Made by a program: the position numbers and the translations under genes
Notes under the pieces: model-generated
The model's database searches: none
Told to the model about the DNA's origin: nothing
What the model saw: only the letters and a program-made list of their open reading frames with translations
Source of the DNA: Paenibacillus lautus NBRC 15380
GTDB lineage: Bacteria > Bacillota > Bacilli > Paenibacillales > Paenibacillaceae
Reading direction: 5' to 3'
DNA: 64,000 bases
NCBI RefSeq assembly: GCF_004000945.1
Contig: NZ_BIMF01000003.1
Coordinates: 186,001 to 250,000, forward strand
Shown: piece by piece, positions 7,776-16,682 of the stretch
How the letters are laid out: each line of letters starts with the position of its first letter
How positions within the stretch are numbered: the first letter of the stretch is position 1

Positions 7776-8486
7776 ATGGAGCAAGGAGATATTCTTCAAG
7801 CGTTTACTGATGAAAAACGCTATGCTGCACAAAAAGCAGTATATTCTTCCAGTATTGATGGTTTGGATGCTGAAGAGGAATCATTTAAAGTTATTTTAGA
7901 AATCAAACCCAAAAGGATACTTGAAATTGGTTGTGGTATGGGAGAGTTTTCTCACCGATTAATGAATGAACTTAATCCAATTCCTGAAATCACTACAGTA
8001 GATATCTCAGAACGTATGGTTGAATTAAGTCGGCAAAAAGGTTTACACTCTCAAGTTGCAGATGTTACCTGTCTTCCTTTTCCTGACCATTCATTTGATT
8101 GCGTGATAGCTAATTGGGTTTTACATTATGTAAGCGAACCTAAACACGCACTATCAGAAATTTTCCGAGTTTTACAAGTTGATGGGAAGTTCATAGCAAC
8201 AACAAATAGCAATTATCATATGAAAGAAATCTGGGAATTAATTTTTGAATCTCCATCGTATGAGTTTTCTTTCAGTAGTGAAAATGGCCATGGCCTGTTA
8301 AGTAAATATTTCAAAAATATTAAATGTATCAATACAAAGGGGACCGTTTTATTTGAAAATCGCTCCTCAATTGAAGGATTTATCGAACGGCATATTAGAG
8401 GTGAAGAAATCGTATCATTATTACCAAAACTGTCTATCCCCTTTACTGCAACACGTAGATCAACTATTTTCATTTCCATTCGTTAG
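7776..8486 (+). CDS. class I SAM-dependent methyltransferase
   Basis: A 236-residue methyltransferase of the UbiE/Methyltransf_11 type. Motif I is ILEIGCGMGEFS near residue 47. The acidic loop VDISERMVELSRQK binds the SAM ribose, and LPFPDHSFDCVIANWVLHYV followed by a DGKFIATT strand are motifs II-III. The ATG at 7776 is preferred because AAGGTGG lies eight bases upstream; the open frame extends to 7722 without such a site. It is the last gene of the plus-strand arm, 72 bases after the DUF402-like gene. It probably methylates an intermediate or the final product of the island. Substrate and target atom cannot be told from the sequence. Confidence 0.85.
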   Translation: MEQGDILQAFTDEKRYAAQKAVYSSSIDGLDAEEESFKVILEIKPKRILEIGCGMGEFSHRLMNELNPIPEITTVDISERMVELSRQKGLHSQVADVTCLPFPDHSFDCVIANWVLHYVSEPKHALSEIFRVLQVDGKFIATTNSNYHMKEIWELIFESPSYEFSFSSENGHGLLSKYFKNIKCINTKGTVLFENRSSIEGFIERHIRGEEIVSLLPKLSIPFTATRRSTIFISIR

Positions 8487-8605
8487 TATGGTTATAGATC
8501 AAAAATTTAACTTATTTTTATTGTGAAAAAATTTAAGTCTTTTGACAGTTCAAATGTGTTAAACAATATCTAATAAATATCAATGTGTTGTTTTTTAATA
8601 CCTCA

Positions 8606-8770
8606 TTATATTTTCAATTGCATCAAAAATTCTTTCACTTGTGAAATTTGATGTTTTTCTGTCATCAATAATAATGCCTGTTCATTTACATTTTTCTTCA
8701 ATGCTCGAACCCTGTGTAGACCCGATTTTGATCCGCTAATGCCAACCTCGTATTGGCTACCAATCACCGG
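8606..8770 (-). pseudogene. 54-codon start-less fragment, C-terminal remnant of unknown gene
   Basis: On the minus strand an open stretch without a start codon follows a TAG (8771-8773) and ends at TAA 8606-8608. It begins PVIGSQYEVGISGSKSG and continues through LHRVRALKKN and LLLMTEKHQI. The helix-rich, protein-like composition suggests the end of a lost gene, but I cannot name the family. It sits in the 520-base gap (8487-9006) at the border of the AT-rich island, where decayed DNA is expected. The remainder of the gap holds only AT-rich sequence and the nrdJ terminator. Confidence 0.3.
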
Positions 8771-8811
8771 CTAAAATGATGGTGCTTAGCTGAGCACGGT
8801 AAACAGTACGA

Positions 8812-8859
8812 CAAAAAGACCTGCAACAAGTCATGATCATGACTACGCTGCAGGCCTTT
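8812..8859 (-). terminator. nrdJ terminator
   Basis: Read on the minus strand, GCCTGCA and TGCAGGT form the base of a stem closed by the perfect palindrome GTCATGATCATGAC, followed by TTTTTGT. It lies about 150 bases downstream of the nrdJ stop, with no other gene between them. Confidence 0.7.
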
Positions 8860-9006
8860 CGTTCTTCGAAGCACACCTGTCCCCACTACTAAGTAATCAG
8901 TTATTCTCACTGCATGCTATTTCATACATCCGGTCATTCGCTAAACTTTTTCCCTACGATTTAGTTTTCCTCTTTAACACCTTTCAATACCTTCCCGTCA
9001 ACTTCC

Positions 9007-11661
9007 TCACGAGCACTTACTATACCCACAATTCCCGCACGTCTTGCATCCCTCGATGTTAATCAAGGATGCCCCGCCGCAGGATGGGCACAGATCCAGC
9101 GACATGGAGCTCCCGCCTGCGTGCGCGCCATGTCCGCCATATCCCGCAGCTGGCGTTGCCCCGGCTTCGCCTGCATCGACAGGCGCCATCGTGGCTGCGA
9201 CCGGTGCCGGATCATGGTCATGATCCGCCTCGGCGTTGTTGACCACATGCGTTTCGAGCGCCTTCGCCACGGCGTCGGCGATGGATTCCACGCGGTTGGC
9301 GCCGAAGCCGATCGCGCCGGTGCCGCCGATGCCCTTGAGGTGCTTGATCAGCAGCTCCACCTTATTGCCGTGGTCCCCGTAACGGAGGAACAGGGAGCAA
9401 ACGCGGCCCAAGGCTTCCGCCATCGCGAACACATCCGATCCGGCTTTACCGACGTTCAGGAAGATTTCGCTTGGTATGCCGTCCAGATCGTTGATCGTAA
9501 TGTACGCCATGCCAAACGGTGTGTTCATTTTGTAGGTTGCGCCGCGCAGCACTTGCGGACGCTTCTTGTATTGTTTATCCAGCCCGCTCTTGCTCGGTGG
9601 GGCTGTCACGGCCATGCTTGCAGCCGCCGGCTCCACGCTCGCCGCATCCTCAGCGGCTTGCCCTGCCGCGCTTTGCTCAAGCGCTGTTTCCGCAGTAGAA
9701 GCTGTTGTCGCTTCGGCCGCTTTATCTTCTTTTTTCTCCGTTTGCAGTACTTGCACGTCGCGGCTGCCGTCGCGGTAGATCGTTACGCCTTTGCATCCCA
9801 GATCGAATGCCAGCTCATACAGCCGCTTCGTATCTTCCACCGTGAAGTCCGCCGGACAGTTCGCCGTCTTCGAGATGGAGCTGTCCACCCAGCGCTGAAT
9901 CGCCGCTTGCACGCGGATATGATCCTCGGCGGAAAGACTCATCGCCGTGACGTAATAGTCCGGAAGCTCCTCACCCGGATGGCTGTCCAGCCAATCCTGG
10001 GCAATTGGGACAAACTGCTCGTCGAAGCCGAGACGGCTTTGACGGAAGTATTTGAAGGCGAAGTACGGTTCGATACCCGTCGACGTTCCGACCATCGTAC
10101 CCGTACTGCCTGTCGGTGCTTGGGTAATGACGGTTACGTTGCGTGCACCTTTTTTGCGTACCGCTTCAGCAACTTCCGGATATACCTCGGTCATATTTTT
10201 CATGAATCCGCTTTGCAGGTACAGTTCGGCATCGAATGCCTGGAACGAACCCTTCTCCTCGGCAATATCGGCGGATGCAAGATACGCTTCGCGCGCGATG
10301 AAGCCATACAGCTTATCCAGGAACTCCAGCGATTCCGGGCTGCCGTAACGGATGTTCAGCTTGATCATCAGCTCAGCCAGACCCATCGTTCCGAGACCCA
10401 CGCGGCGCTCTTTCTTCTGATTCAATTCGTTTTCTTCAAAATGGTACGGCGTCCGGTCAATGACATTATCCAGGAACCGCACGGAGTAACGCGTCGTTGT
10501 CGCCAGCTCTTCCCAGGCAACGTCATGATTCGCTTCATCATAGAACTTCGACAGGTTCATCGCGGACAGGTTGCATACGCCCCAGCCCGGGAGTCCCTGC
10601 TCACCGCAAGGGTTCGTACAGATAATCGGGTTGAAATACCAGCTGTTGGACATCTGGTTGTAGTATTCCATGAAGACGACGCCCGGCTCTGCCGATTTCC
10701 ACGCGGATTCGATAATGGTATGCCAGACCTCGCGTGCTTTTACCGTTTTATATGGAATGATACTGCGTCCAGCTTTCTTCCATTTATCCAGATCGCCGTC
10801 CCACAGCTCATCATAATCCGGATCGGTAGTATCCGGGAACACCAGCTCCCAGTCCAGATCTTCCTTTACGGCCTTCATGAAATCGTTGCTTACGCATACC
10901 GACAGGTTCGCATTCGTAACTTGTCCCATCGTCTGCTTCACCGTAATGAAATCCTCCACGTCCGGATGCCAATCGTTAATCATCAGCATGAGAGCACCCC
11001 GGCGGCTTCCGCCCTGCTCGATCAATCCCGTTGTATAACTGAACAATCCGCCCCACGATACCGCACCGCTGGAAGACCCGTTCACGCCTCTTACAATCGC
11101 GCGCCGAGGACGCAGGGAAGACAAGTTAATGCCGACACCGCCGCCGCGTGCCATAATCTCGGTCATCTCGGACAGGGTTTCCATGATACCGCCCCGGCTG
11201 TCCTTCGGTGAAGGAATCACGTAGCAGTTGAACAGCGTCAATTCATCGCTTGCACCCGCTCCGGCTGCAATCCGTCCGCCCGGCACCAGCTTCCAATCAT
11301 CCAGAATTTCGCGGAACTTCCCGCGCCACTCTTCCTGCAGTTCCGGCGTTGCCTCAACCGATGACATGGCGGCCGCGAGTCGATCCCACATTTCTTCCGG
11401 CGTTTTCTCGATGGTTAACGTCAGCTTCTCCACATCCGATTCCACAAGCTCGCCCTTCCGTGTCTTCACCGTGACCTTGCGGCCTTCGCGCTTCACGATT
11501 TCGCCAACTTCCTTGGTCGGAAATTTAGGATCATCCTTCGTCAGAACGAGCACCACATCGCCTACCTTAGCGTTGTTGGTGTCGGCATCCTTCCAGGCAT
11601 ACCGGTCCAAAAAGATCTTCTCGCTTAAACCTTCCAGCCGCTGATTCTGCATCGTACTCAA
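9007..11661 (-). CDS. nrdJ: adenosylcobalamin-dependent ribonucleotide reductase (class II)
   Basis: This roughly 884-residue enzyme makes deoxyribonucleotides for DNA synthesis using B12 instead of oxygen-dependent chemistry. The catalytic loop NPCGEQ near residue 352 supplies the thiyl-radical cysteine with its Asn and Glu. C146 (LFNCYVIP) and C363 (GVCNLS) are the redox pair. ARGGGVGINLSSLRPR and the glycine-rich SSSGAVSWGG segments match the class II barrel. An alanine-rich linker leads to a Cys-rich tail (CPSCGG, CKTCGNCGYSKC) that re-reduces the active site. The TTG at 11661 is nine bases after AGGAGG. The promoter carries paired NrdR boxes. No cobalamin riboswitch was seen. Confidence 0.95.
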   Translation of the reverse strand: MSTMQNQRLEGLSEKIFLDRYAWKDADTNNAKVGDVVLVLTKDDPKFPTKEVGEIVKREGRKVTVKTRKGELVESDVEKLTLTIEKTPEEMWDRLAAAMSSVEATPELQEEWRGKFREILDDWKLVPGGRIAAGAGASDELTLFNCYVIPSPKDSRGGIMETLSEMTEIMARGGGVGINLSSLRPRRAIVRGVNGSSSGAVSWGGLFSYTTGLIEQGGSRRGALMLMINDWHPDVEDFITVKQTMGQVTNANLSVCVSNDFMKAVKEDLDWELVFPDTTDPDYDELWDGDLDKWKKAGRSIIPYKTVKAREVWHTIIESAWKSAEPGVVFMEYYNQMSNSWYFNPIICTNPCGEQGLPGWGVCNLSAMNLSKFYDEANHDVAWEELATTTRYSVRFLDNVIDRTPYHFEENELNQKKERRVGLGTMGLAELMIKLNIRYGSPESLEFLDKLYGFIAREAYLASADIAEEKGSFQAFDAELYLQSGFMKNMTEVYPEVAEAVRKKGARNVTVITQAPTGSTGTMVGTSTGIEPYFAFKYFRQSRLGFDEQFVPIAQDWLDSHPGEELPDYYVTAMSLSAEDHIRVQAAIQRWVDSSISKTANCPADFTVEDTKRLYELAFDLGCKGVTIYRDGSRDVQVLQTEKKEDKAAEATTASTAETALEQSAAGQAAEDAASVEPAAASMAVTAPPSKSGLDKQYKKRPQVLRGATYKMNTPFGMAYITINDLDGIPSEIFLNVGKAGSDVFAMAEALGRVCSLFLRYGDHGNKVELLIKHLKGIGGTGAIGFGANRVESIADAVAKALETHVVNNAEADHDHDPAPVAATMAPVDAGEAGATPAAGYGGHGAHAGGSSMSLDLCPSCGGASLINIEGCKTCGNCGYSKCS

Positions 11662-11771
11662 GAGCAACTACCTCCTATATAAGATATAAAATTAAAAAGA
11701 TTCCCAAGTATATGCGCTCACCAACAACATAACCTGTTATGTAGCCGGTCAAACATCAAAGACCACTATAT

Positions 11772-11820
11772 ACACCATATATAGTGCTATTAATTCATTA
11801 TACTACACTATATATAGGTT
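11772..11820 (-). promoter_or_regulatory. paired NrdR boxes over the nrdJ promoter
   Basis: ACACCATATATAGTGC at 11772-11787 and ACACTATATATAGGTT at 11805-11820 each resemble the 16-base NrdR box (ACACWATATATWGTGT). Their starts are 33 bases apart, about three helical turns, as in other NrdR-controlled nrd operons. A minus-strand TATAAT (11797-11802) lies between them, so bound NrdR would block nrdJ transcription. The 415-base gap 11662-12076 otherwise holds only the helicase leader. Confidence 0.75.
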
Positions 11821-12076
11821 AACTATGCCGATATTGTGAAAATTAAGCCGACAGATCCAAGCTCCCGCTCGCAAGCTTCCGCTTTCTTCCTCTCCCTCTC
11901 TTTTTCGCCATTCCCTATGAAAAAAAAGGATGAAAATATCCAATTCCAGCAGCCGTGCGCCCTTCGGGTTATTCCACGCCCTTCCGAATCCGTGCAAGGT
12001 TATGAAGACTTCTTTTTTCGTCCATACTACATATACACCGTTGGCCCGGAATCTTTCACAACAGGAGGAGATCGAC

Positions 12077-13834
12077 ATGAACCATCAGCCATCTGCCGAC
12101 TCAGGCATGATCATCGACCCGCGCCTTCCCGTTCCACTGCAGATCGACCGTTCCTGGTTTGACGATCTCGCCGGTCGACTGGACAAGGGCGGACCTTGGG
12201 GTGACTATCGTCTGGCCCAGCTTGCCGTGGAGGGCGAGAAATCGCGTCTCGTTACAAGCTTTGAAGAACTGCAATGCCTCAAGCACCTAGGCGGCTTGTC
12301 CCCGCTCCCCCATCAGACCGATACCGCAAGACGCGTCTTGTTCGAGATGTCGGGCAGAGCGATTCTGGCCGATGAGGTGGGACTTGGGAAGACGATTGAA
12401 GCCGGCCTTATTTTAAAAGAATACATCGTGCGCGGCCTGGTATCCAAAGTGTTGATTCTGGTTCCGGCTTCTCTTGTGCTGCAATGGGTTCGCGAGCTCA
12501 ACTCCAAGTTCGGCATTCCCGCGATTGCGCAGAAAAAAGCGTACTCCTGGGGCAATGATATCGTTGTCGCCTCCATGGACACGGCCAAACGCGATCCGCA
12601 TCAGGAGATTCTACTGAACGAGGAGTACGATATGCTCATCATCGATGAGGCGCATAAGCTCAAGAACAAGAAAACGTCCAATTATCAATTCATTCAAAAG
12701 CTGCGCAAAAAATACTGCCTCTTGCTGACGGCCACGCCGGTGCAGAACGATCTCAGCGAGCTCTTCAATCTGATCACCCTGCTGAAGCCGGGTCAGCTCG
12801 GAGGCCAGGGGCAGTTTGCCGCTAATTTTGTTGTCGATAAACGAAGACCTAAGAACCAGGATCTGCTCAAGGATGAGCTGTCCAAGGTCATGATCCGTAA
12901 CCGCCGCGGCGAAGGCGAAGTGAAATTCACCAAGCGATCCGTCCGCAATGTAGGGCTTAGCCTCTCGCCCGAAGAACAGTCATTATACGACGGCGTCACG
13001 TCCTTCGTCAAAGATCAGTATCAGGCAGCAGGGGGAAATTTAAGCAGTATGCTGTCCCTCGTCACCCTCCAGCGTGAAGTGTGCAGCAGCCGCGATGCCG
13101 TCTTCGTGACGCTTGTTAATCTGTCCAAGAAGCTGCCTGAGGACTCTCCGCTGCGCGATAAAATCTGGGAGCTGGTCTATCTCATCAAGGCCATCAAAGC
13201 CAACACCAAGGCGGAAAAAGCCATTGAGCTGATCCAGCAAATGAACGAGAAGGTCATTGTATTTACGGAATACCGCGCCACGCAGGAATACTTGCTCAAT
13301 TATTTCCGCGATCACGGACTGATCTCCGTACCGTACCGGGGCGGCATGAACCGCGGCAAGAAGGACTGGATGATGGACCTCTTCCGGGGCAAGGCGCAGG
13401 TCATGATTGCGACGGAAGCCGGGGGTGAAGGCATCAATCTGCAATTCTGCCACCATATGATCAACTTTGATCTGCCCTGGAATCCCATGCGGGTCGAGCA
13501 GCGGATCGGACGTGTGCATCGTCTCGGCCAGACCAATGACGTGAAGATCTACAACCTGTCCACGTCGGGAACCATCGAAGAGCATATCCTGAATCTGCTG
13601 CACGAGAAAATCAACATGTTCGAGATGGTCATCGGCGGACTGGACGTCATCCTGGAGCGGTTCGAGAAGAAGGAATCCATCGAGAAGAGCCTGTACAAAA
13701 TCATGCTGGAGTCCGGCAACGATGATGAAATTCGCCAGCGCATCAGTACATTGGGCGACTCGATTCACCATATTAAACAGGATATCGAGCAAGGAAGCAC
13801 CGTCGAAGAAAATCTGAGAGAGGAAGAAGCCTAA
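12077..13834 (+). CDS. yqhH: SNF2-family DEAD/DEAH helicase, YqhH type
   Basis: A 585-residue SNF2/RapA-like ATPase. Motif I is DEVGLGKT at residues 99-106 and motif II is DEAH at 190-193. LLLTATPVQNDL is motif III. The helicase C domain carries EAGGEGINLQF and the motif VI region RVEQRIGRVHRLGQ. Such proteins move along double-stranded DNA and remodel protein-DNA complexes. The ATG at 12077 is supported by AGGAGGAG six bases upstream; the frame runs open back to 11930 without a site. The next gene is yqhG, one base away, the same order as yqhH-yqhG in Bacillus subtilis. The cellular role of the pair is not established. Confidence 0.88.
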   Translation: MNHQPSADSGMIIDPRLPVPLQIDRSWFDDLAGRLDKGGPWGDYRLAQLAVEGEKSRLVTSFEELQCLKHLGGLSPLPHQTDTARRVLFEMSGRAILADEVGLGKTIEAGLILKEYIVRGLVSKVLILVPASLVLQWVRELNSKFGIPAIAQKKAYSWGNDIVVASMDTAKRDPHQEILLNEEYDMLIIDEAHKLKNKKTSNYQFIQKLRKKYCLLLTATPVQNDLSELFNLITLLKPGQLGGQGQFAANFVVDKRRPKNQDLLKDELSKVMIRNRRGEGEVKFTKRSVRNVGLSLSPEEQSLYDGVTSFVKDQYQAAGGNLSSMLSLVTLQREVCSSRDAVFVTLVNLSKKLPEDSPLRDKIWELVYLIKAIKANTKAEKAIELIQQMNEKVIVFTEYRATQEYLLNYFRDHGLISVPYRGGMNRGKKDWMMDLFRGKAQVMIATEAGGEGINLQFCHHMINFDLPWNPMRVEQRIGRVHRLGQTNDVKIYNLSTSGTIEEHILNLLHEKINMFEMVIGGLDVILERFEKKESIEKSLYKIMLESGNDDEIRQRISTLGDSIHHIKQDIEQGSTVEENLREEEA

Positions 13835-13835
13835 T

Positions 13836-14798
13836 ATGACCATGACGCCGCAGGAGGTGCAGCAGCACTTCATGGCCTATTTGGAAGCCACCGAATGCAC
13901 CGTCATTGAAAAATCGCCTGAGCACGTCACCGTGAAACTGTCGCCGCAAGCTGACAAAATGCTCACCAACCGCCCGTATTACTGGGGCTTCGTGGAACGT
14001 ACCGGCGCTCCCGCCGAAACGTTGTCGTTCAATTTCGTGTTTGATCCGGAAACATACGACAAACGGCTGGCAAAGAGCAAAGAAGCCGAAACCAAAGCGC
14101 AGCTCGCTGCGCCTGCGCAGGATCCGCTCCTGGCCCGCTTTTATGGGAATGCCCCGGTGCTGCCTATCCTCGGTCCCGGCCGCATTCAGCGGGAGAACAT
14201 CGGCTACGGCAGCAGCCGGCTCGCCCAGATCTGGAATGCTTCCCGGGAGGAAGGCAAATGCGTCTATCTGTTCCAGCAGCGCGAGACCGAGCCGCGTCCG
14301 AGAGCCCGTTCCACTCCGTATGAGCAGTGGCTGGGCGTCTGTTTCAAGGTGGAGTTCAGCTGTGATCTCAAGCGGGAGGAATTGTTTTTTCTCGGCATCT
14401 CACTATCCAGCCGTTCGATCGCCCAAGACTTCCCGGCGATCCTGAATGGACGCGAACTGACGCCCCGCTTGCCGGAGAGCGTTCATGTCCGCCCGGCTGC
14501 GCTCACCTTGCAGCAGGCCGTAGATGCGCTGGAGAACCATCTCATCGACAAGCTAAGCAAGCTCGACTATGACTGGGCCACAAAAGCAAGAGAACGTCTT
14601 GAAGATGAGCTGTTGGTCATCGACAGCTATTACGAGGACCTGCTCAAGGAGCAGGTCGAAGAGAAAAAAGCGCTCATCGAGGAGCAATATAAGAACCGCC
14701 GGTCCGAAATGCAGTGGCAGTACGAGCCGAAAGTGAGCTTGTCCGTCATAACCTGCGGTCTATTTCATCTATGTTCGCCTGTGGGTGCGTCATCATGA
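13836..14798 (+). CDS. yqhG: YqhG family protein
   Basis: A 320-residue cytosolic protein recognised by its place directly after the SNF2 helicase and by segments such as HVTVKLSPQADKMLTNRPYYWGFVERTG near residue 30 and GPGRIQRENIGYGSSRLAQIW near 110. Residues about 230-290 are a charged helical or coiled-coil stretch rich in Glu and Lys. The C-terminus ends VITCGLFHL, which matches the usual GGLFHL/Y-type ending of the family, so the frame is intact although the last residues differ. The start overlaps the helicase's ribosome-site region, and translation is probably coupled. Function is unknown; a role as helicase partner is inferred from the conserved pairing. Confidence 0.8.
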   Translation: MTMTPQEVQQHFMAYLEATECTVIEKSPEHVTVKLSPQADKMLTNRPYYWGFVERTGAPAETLSFNFVFDPETYDKRLAKSKEAETKAQLAAPAQDPLLARFYGNAPVLPILGPGRIQRENIGYGSSRLAQIWNASREEGKCVYLFQQRETEPRPRARSTPYEQWLGVCFKVEFSCDLKREELFFLGISLSSRSIAQDFPAILNGRELTPRLPESVHVRPAALTLQQAVDALENHLIDKLSKLDYDWATKARERLEDELLVIDSYYEDLLKEQVEEKKALIEEQYKNRRSEMQWQYEPKVSLSVITCGLFHLCSPVGASS

Positions 14799-14942
14799 CG
14801 CCCCTCTACAAAAGCAGGCAAAAAAAGAACCATTCTCCCTTCTCCTGCCGCGACAGCTTGCAACAGCCTTTGCAGAGCTTGTCCGATATGATGATTCCAT
14901 CACATCCATGGCGCGTAGGGCCAAGGAAAGGCGGTTAATGAT

Positions 14943-16085
14943 TTGAAACGGTGGAACATGAAACTTCATAACCATAATGACAAGGATTTTAAGCCCAGAT
15001 CACCCTATAATAAGCAGTTGAGCCGATTTCGAATGTTGTCAGTCTCCGTTATTGTAACGACCATCCTGTCGTTCAGCACGGTCCAGCCGCAGGCAAGCAT
15101 AGCTGCCGCAAGCCAAGCCGATGTTTCCAATTCTGCGGATAGCCTTAGTCTGACAGGCACTCCGTTTACAGCGGATCATCATATATTAGGCATTTCAGGT
15201 GTTAATCCGAACAAAGCCGTGGCTCAGGTGCCCGGGAGTTTGATGGACTTTGCTGAGGAGACCGTCGCTCAATTATCGGCCCATGCGCCATTTACGACCT
15301 GGGACGAAGCAAAACTCGAATTCACCCCGCTCGGTCCGGGCACGCACGGCTGGCTGGTCACGATTTCCGCTCAAGGACTGCCGCAAGGATACATGATTAT
15401 CAGTGCAGGAGAAGATGGTGGATATATCCTAAGTGAATACGGGATCGGCTCGACCCTTCCCTACAGCCAAGCGCCGCTGAAAGAGCGGCTCGCTGCAGAA
15501 GGTCTTATGAAGGCCGGAGGATCATTGCCTCAAGGGAGCATCGTGCGCAAGCTGTATGAAGTATCCCCTGTCTGGCAGGTCCAGCTCCCCGGCAAAAAGC
15601 CGGTCTATTTTAGCGCACTGAACAGCGAAGCGCTCCCGGATGAGCCTCAGAAGACACAAACAACTAAGCCGGTATCCGTATCCCTGCCTGCCGCAGCCAA
15701 AGGACTCGTGGCTTCATCCACGTCAAATCGTTGGTTTGCCGGAACGCCTTCCATCGCATCCGGGGACTCCCTTGATCCTTACGATAATCTGCTGTGGCTG
15801 ACCTCAAGCAATCTAACGGCCCGAAGCAGCGCCGATCTGCGGAATTTACTGCAGGAGCACTCCACCCTGATATTCAAGTCCAAAAAAGGCAATGCCGCTT
15901 ACGGCGCACCTTTTAACTTAACCGGCTGGCATCGCTGGTCATCGGGGAATCAGGAGAACCCGGCTGCGCTATATGTTTCGGTTCCCTTGCGGAATACGGA
16001 CACCCTCCGTTTCCTGCCGGCATCCCGGTTAATCGGGCAGGGACAATTTTATGCTCAGCCGGAAGAATACGGCTTCGGCAGCTAA
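14943..16085 (+). CDS. secreted protein of unknown function
   Basis: A 380-residue protein with a long signal peptide: a basic stretch to about residue 30, a hydrophobic core LSVSVIVTTILSF and a cleavage region near AAASQA. I see no catalytic motif in the mature part, which is Ser/Ala/Pro-rich and polar. A hydrophobic block near residues 120-175 (WLVTISAQGLPQGYMIISAG) suggests a beta-rich domain, perhaps an inhibitor- or propeptide-like fold. The TTG at 14943 is nine bases after AAGGAAAGGCGG; an ATG at 14958 is also possible. It starts 144 bases after yqhG and is followed by a terminator. I do not recognise the family; it may be restricted to Paenibacillus-like bacteria. Confidence 0.65.
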   Translation: MKRWNMKLHNHNDKDFKPRSPYNKQLSRFRMLSVSVIVTTILSFSTVQPQASIAAASQADVSNSADSLSLTGTPFTADHHILGISGVNPNKAVAQVPGSLMDFAEETVAQLSAHAPFTTWDEAKLEFTPLGPGTHGWLVTISAQGLPQGYMIISAGEDGGYILSEYGIGSTLPYSQAPLKERLAAEGLMKAGGSLPQGSIVRKLYEVSPVWQVQLPGKKPVYFSALNSEALPDEPQKTQTTKPVSVSLPAAAKGLVASSTSNRWFAGTPSIASGDSLDPYDNLLWLTSSNLTARSSADLRNLLQEHSTLIFKSKKGNAAYGAPFNLTGWHRWSSGNQENPAALYVSVPLRNTDTLRFLPASRLIGQGQFYAQPEEYGFGS

Positions 16086-16156
16086 CAAGCGATTTACGAA
16101 TATCATACGCCATCCCATACATCAGCCCTCATTCCTGCAAAATATGCTATAAATGA

Positions 16157-16194
16157 CAAAAGGACGCGGCCCTTTCTCAGGGCAGCGTCCTTTA
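16157..16194. terminator. bidirectional terminator between secreted protein and yqzE
   Basis: AAAGGACGC and GCGTCCTTT enclose an inner GCCCT/AGGGC stem. The hairpin stands between two convergent genes, with A and T tracts on both sides. Confidence 0.75.
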
Positions 16195-16339
16195 TGATTT
16201 CACGGCGTTTTATAAAATGTGCACTCACATAGGACGACAGCCTTCCAGAAGCATGGTCGCCCCAAACCTGAGATCGTGCGCACATGAAGCAACTCGCACG
16301 ATGTACAAAATGCGGATTCATAATAACATGCAGCCGCTG

Positions 16340-16531
16340 CTACTTTGTCTTTTTTTTGCGTTTGGTGGTTACATCCTCTTTCCATAGCGACATGGAGAGC
16401 GGAATCATGCCAAACCACCTTGTGGTCCAGGATTCCTTCACCTTCGCCTGGCGCCGAACGTCCTTAGGCGTATCTATATAATGAACCACGCGCTCGGTAA
16501 TGTACTTGATCAATTCATCGCCGCTAGCCAT
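16340..16531 (-). CDS. yqzE: YqzE family small protein
   Basis: A 63-residue basic protein. It matches YqzE: an N-terminal helix with LIKYITERVVHYIDTPKDVR, then TTRWFGMIPLSMSLW and a Lys/Arg-rich tail. The family is found next to the comG competence operon in Bacillus, but no competence genes are visible here. The ATG at 16531 has AAGGAG eight bases upstream, while the frame stays open further upstream without a site. The hydrophobic WFGMIPLSMSL stretch could touch the membrane. The function is not known. Confidence 0.75.
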   Translation of the reverse strand: MASGDELIKYITERVVHYIDTPKDVRRQAKVKESWTTRWFGMIPLSMSLWKEDVTTKRKKKTK

Positions 16532-16682
16532 ACGAATCAACTCCTTATGGTTTTTCCACATCCCAGTATCAGTTTGCTCCATTTCGATCGATTCTAGACG
16601 CACGCACTTGAACAGCATGATTTTTCCGCCAAATGCACATTCTAAAAAAGCCGAAATTTTTACGTGAAAGAAGGGAGCCAAC

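Noticed and set aside
1..8486. Lasso-peptide or lanthipeptide cluster
   Set aside because: The PF14907-like protein recalls paeninodin clusters, but no asparagine-synthetase-like cyclase, leader peptidase, RRE protein, LanM or LanBC is visible, and the 30-residue peptide has no Cys, Ser, Thr or Gly and no suitable ring residues.
8829..8842. Palindrome GTCATGATCATGAC as an operator
   Set aside because: It is the apical part of a larger stem followed by a T run downstream of nrdJ, so a terminator is the simpler reading.
9121..11211. Open frame of 696 codons on the plus strand opposite nrdJ
   Set aside because: It lies fully antisense to a clear reductase gene, is rich in Arg, His and Cys as expected for a shadow of GC-biased codons, and has no ribosome site or family motif.
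11662..11771. Search for a cobalamin riboswitch before nrdJ
   Set aside because: The leader is short and AT-rich and lacks the B12-box; control by NrdR boxes explains the region better.
13040..13873. Open frame of 277 codons antisense to the SNF2 helicase gene
   Set aside because: It mirrors the codon bias of the helicase gene and carries no start signal or recognisable domain.
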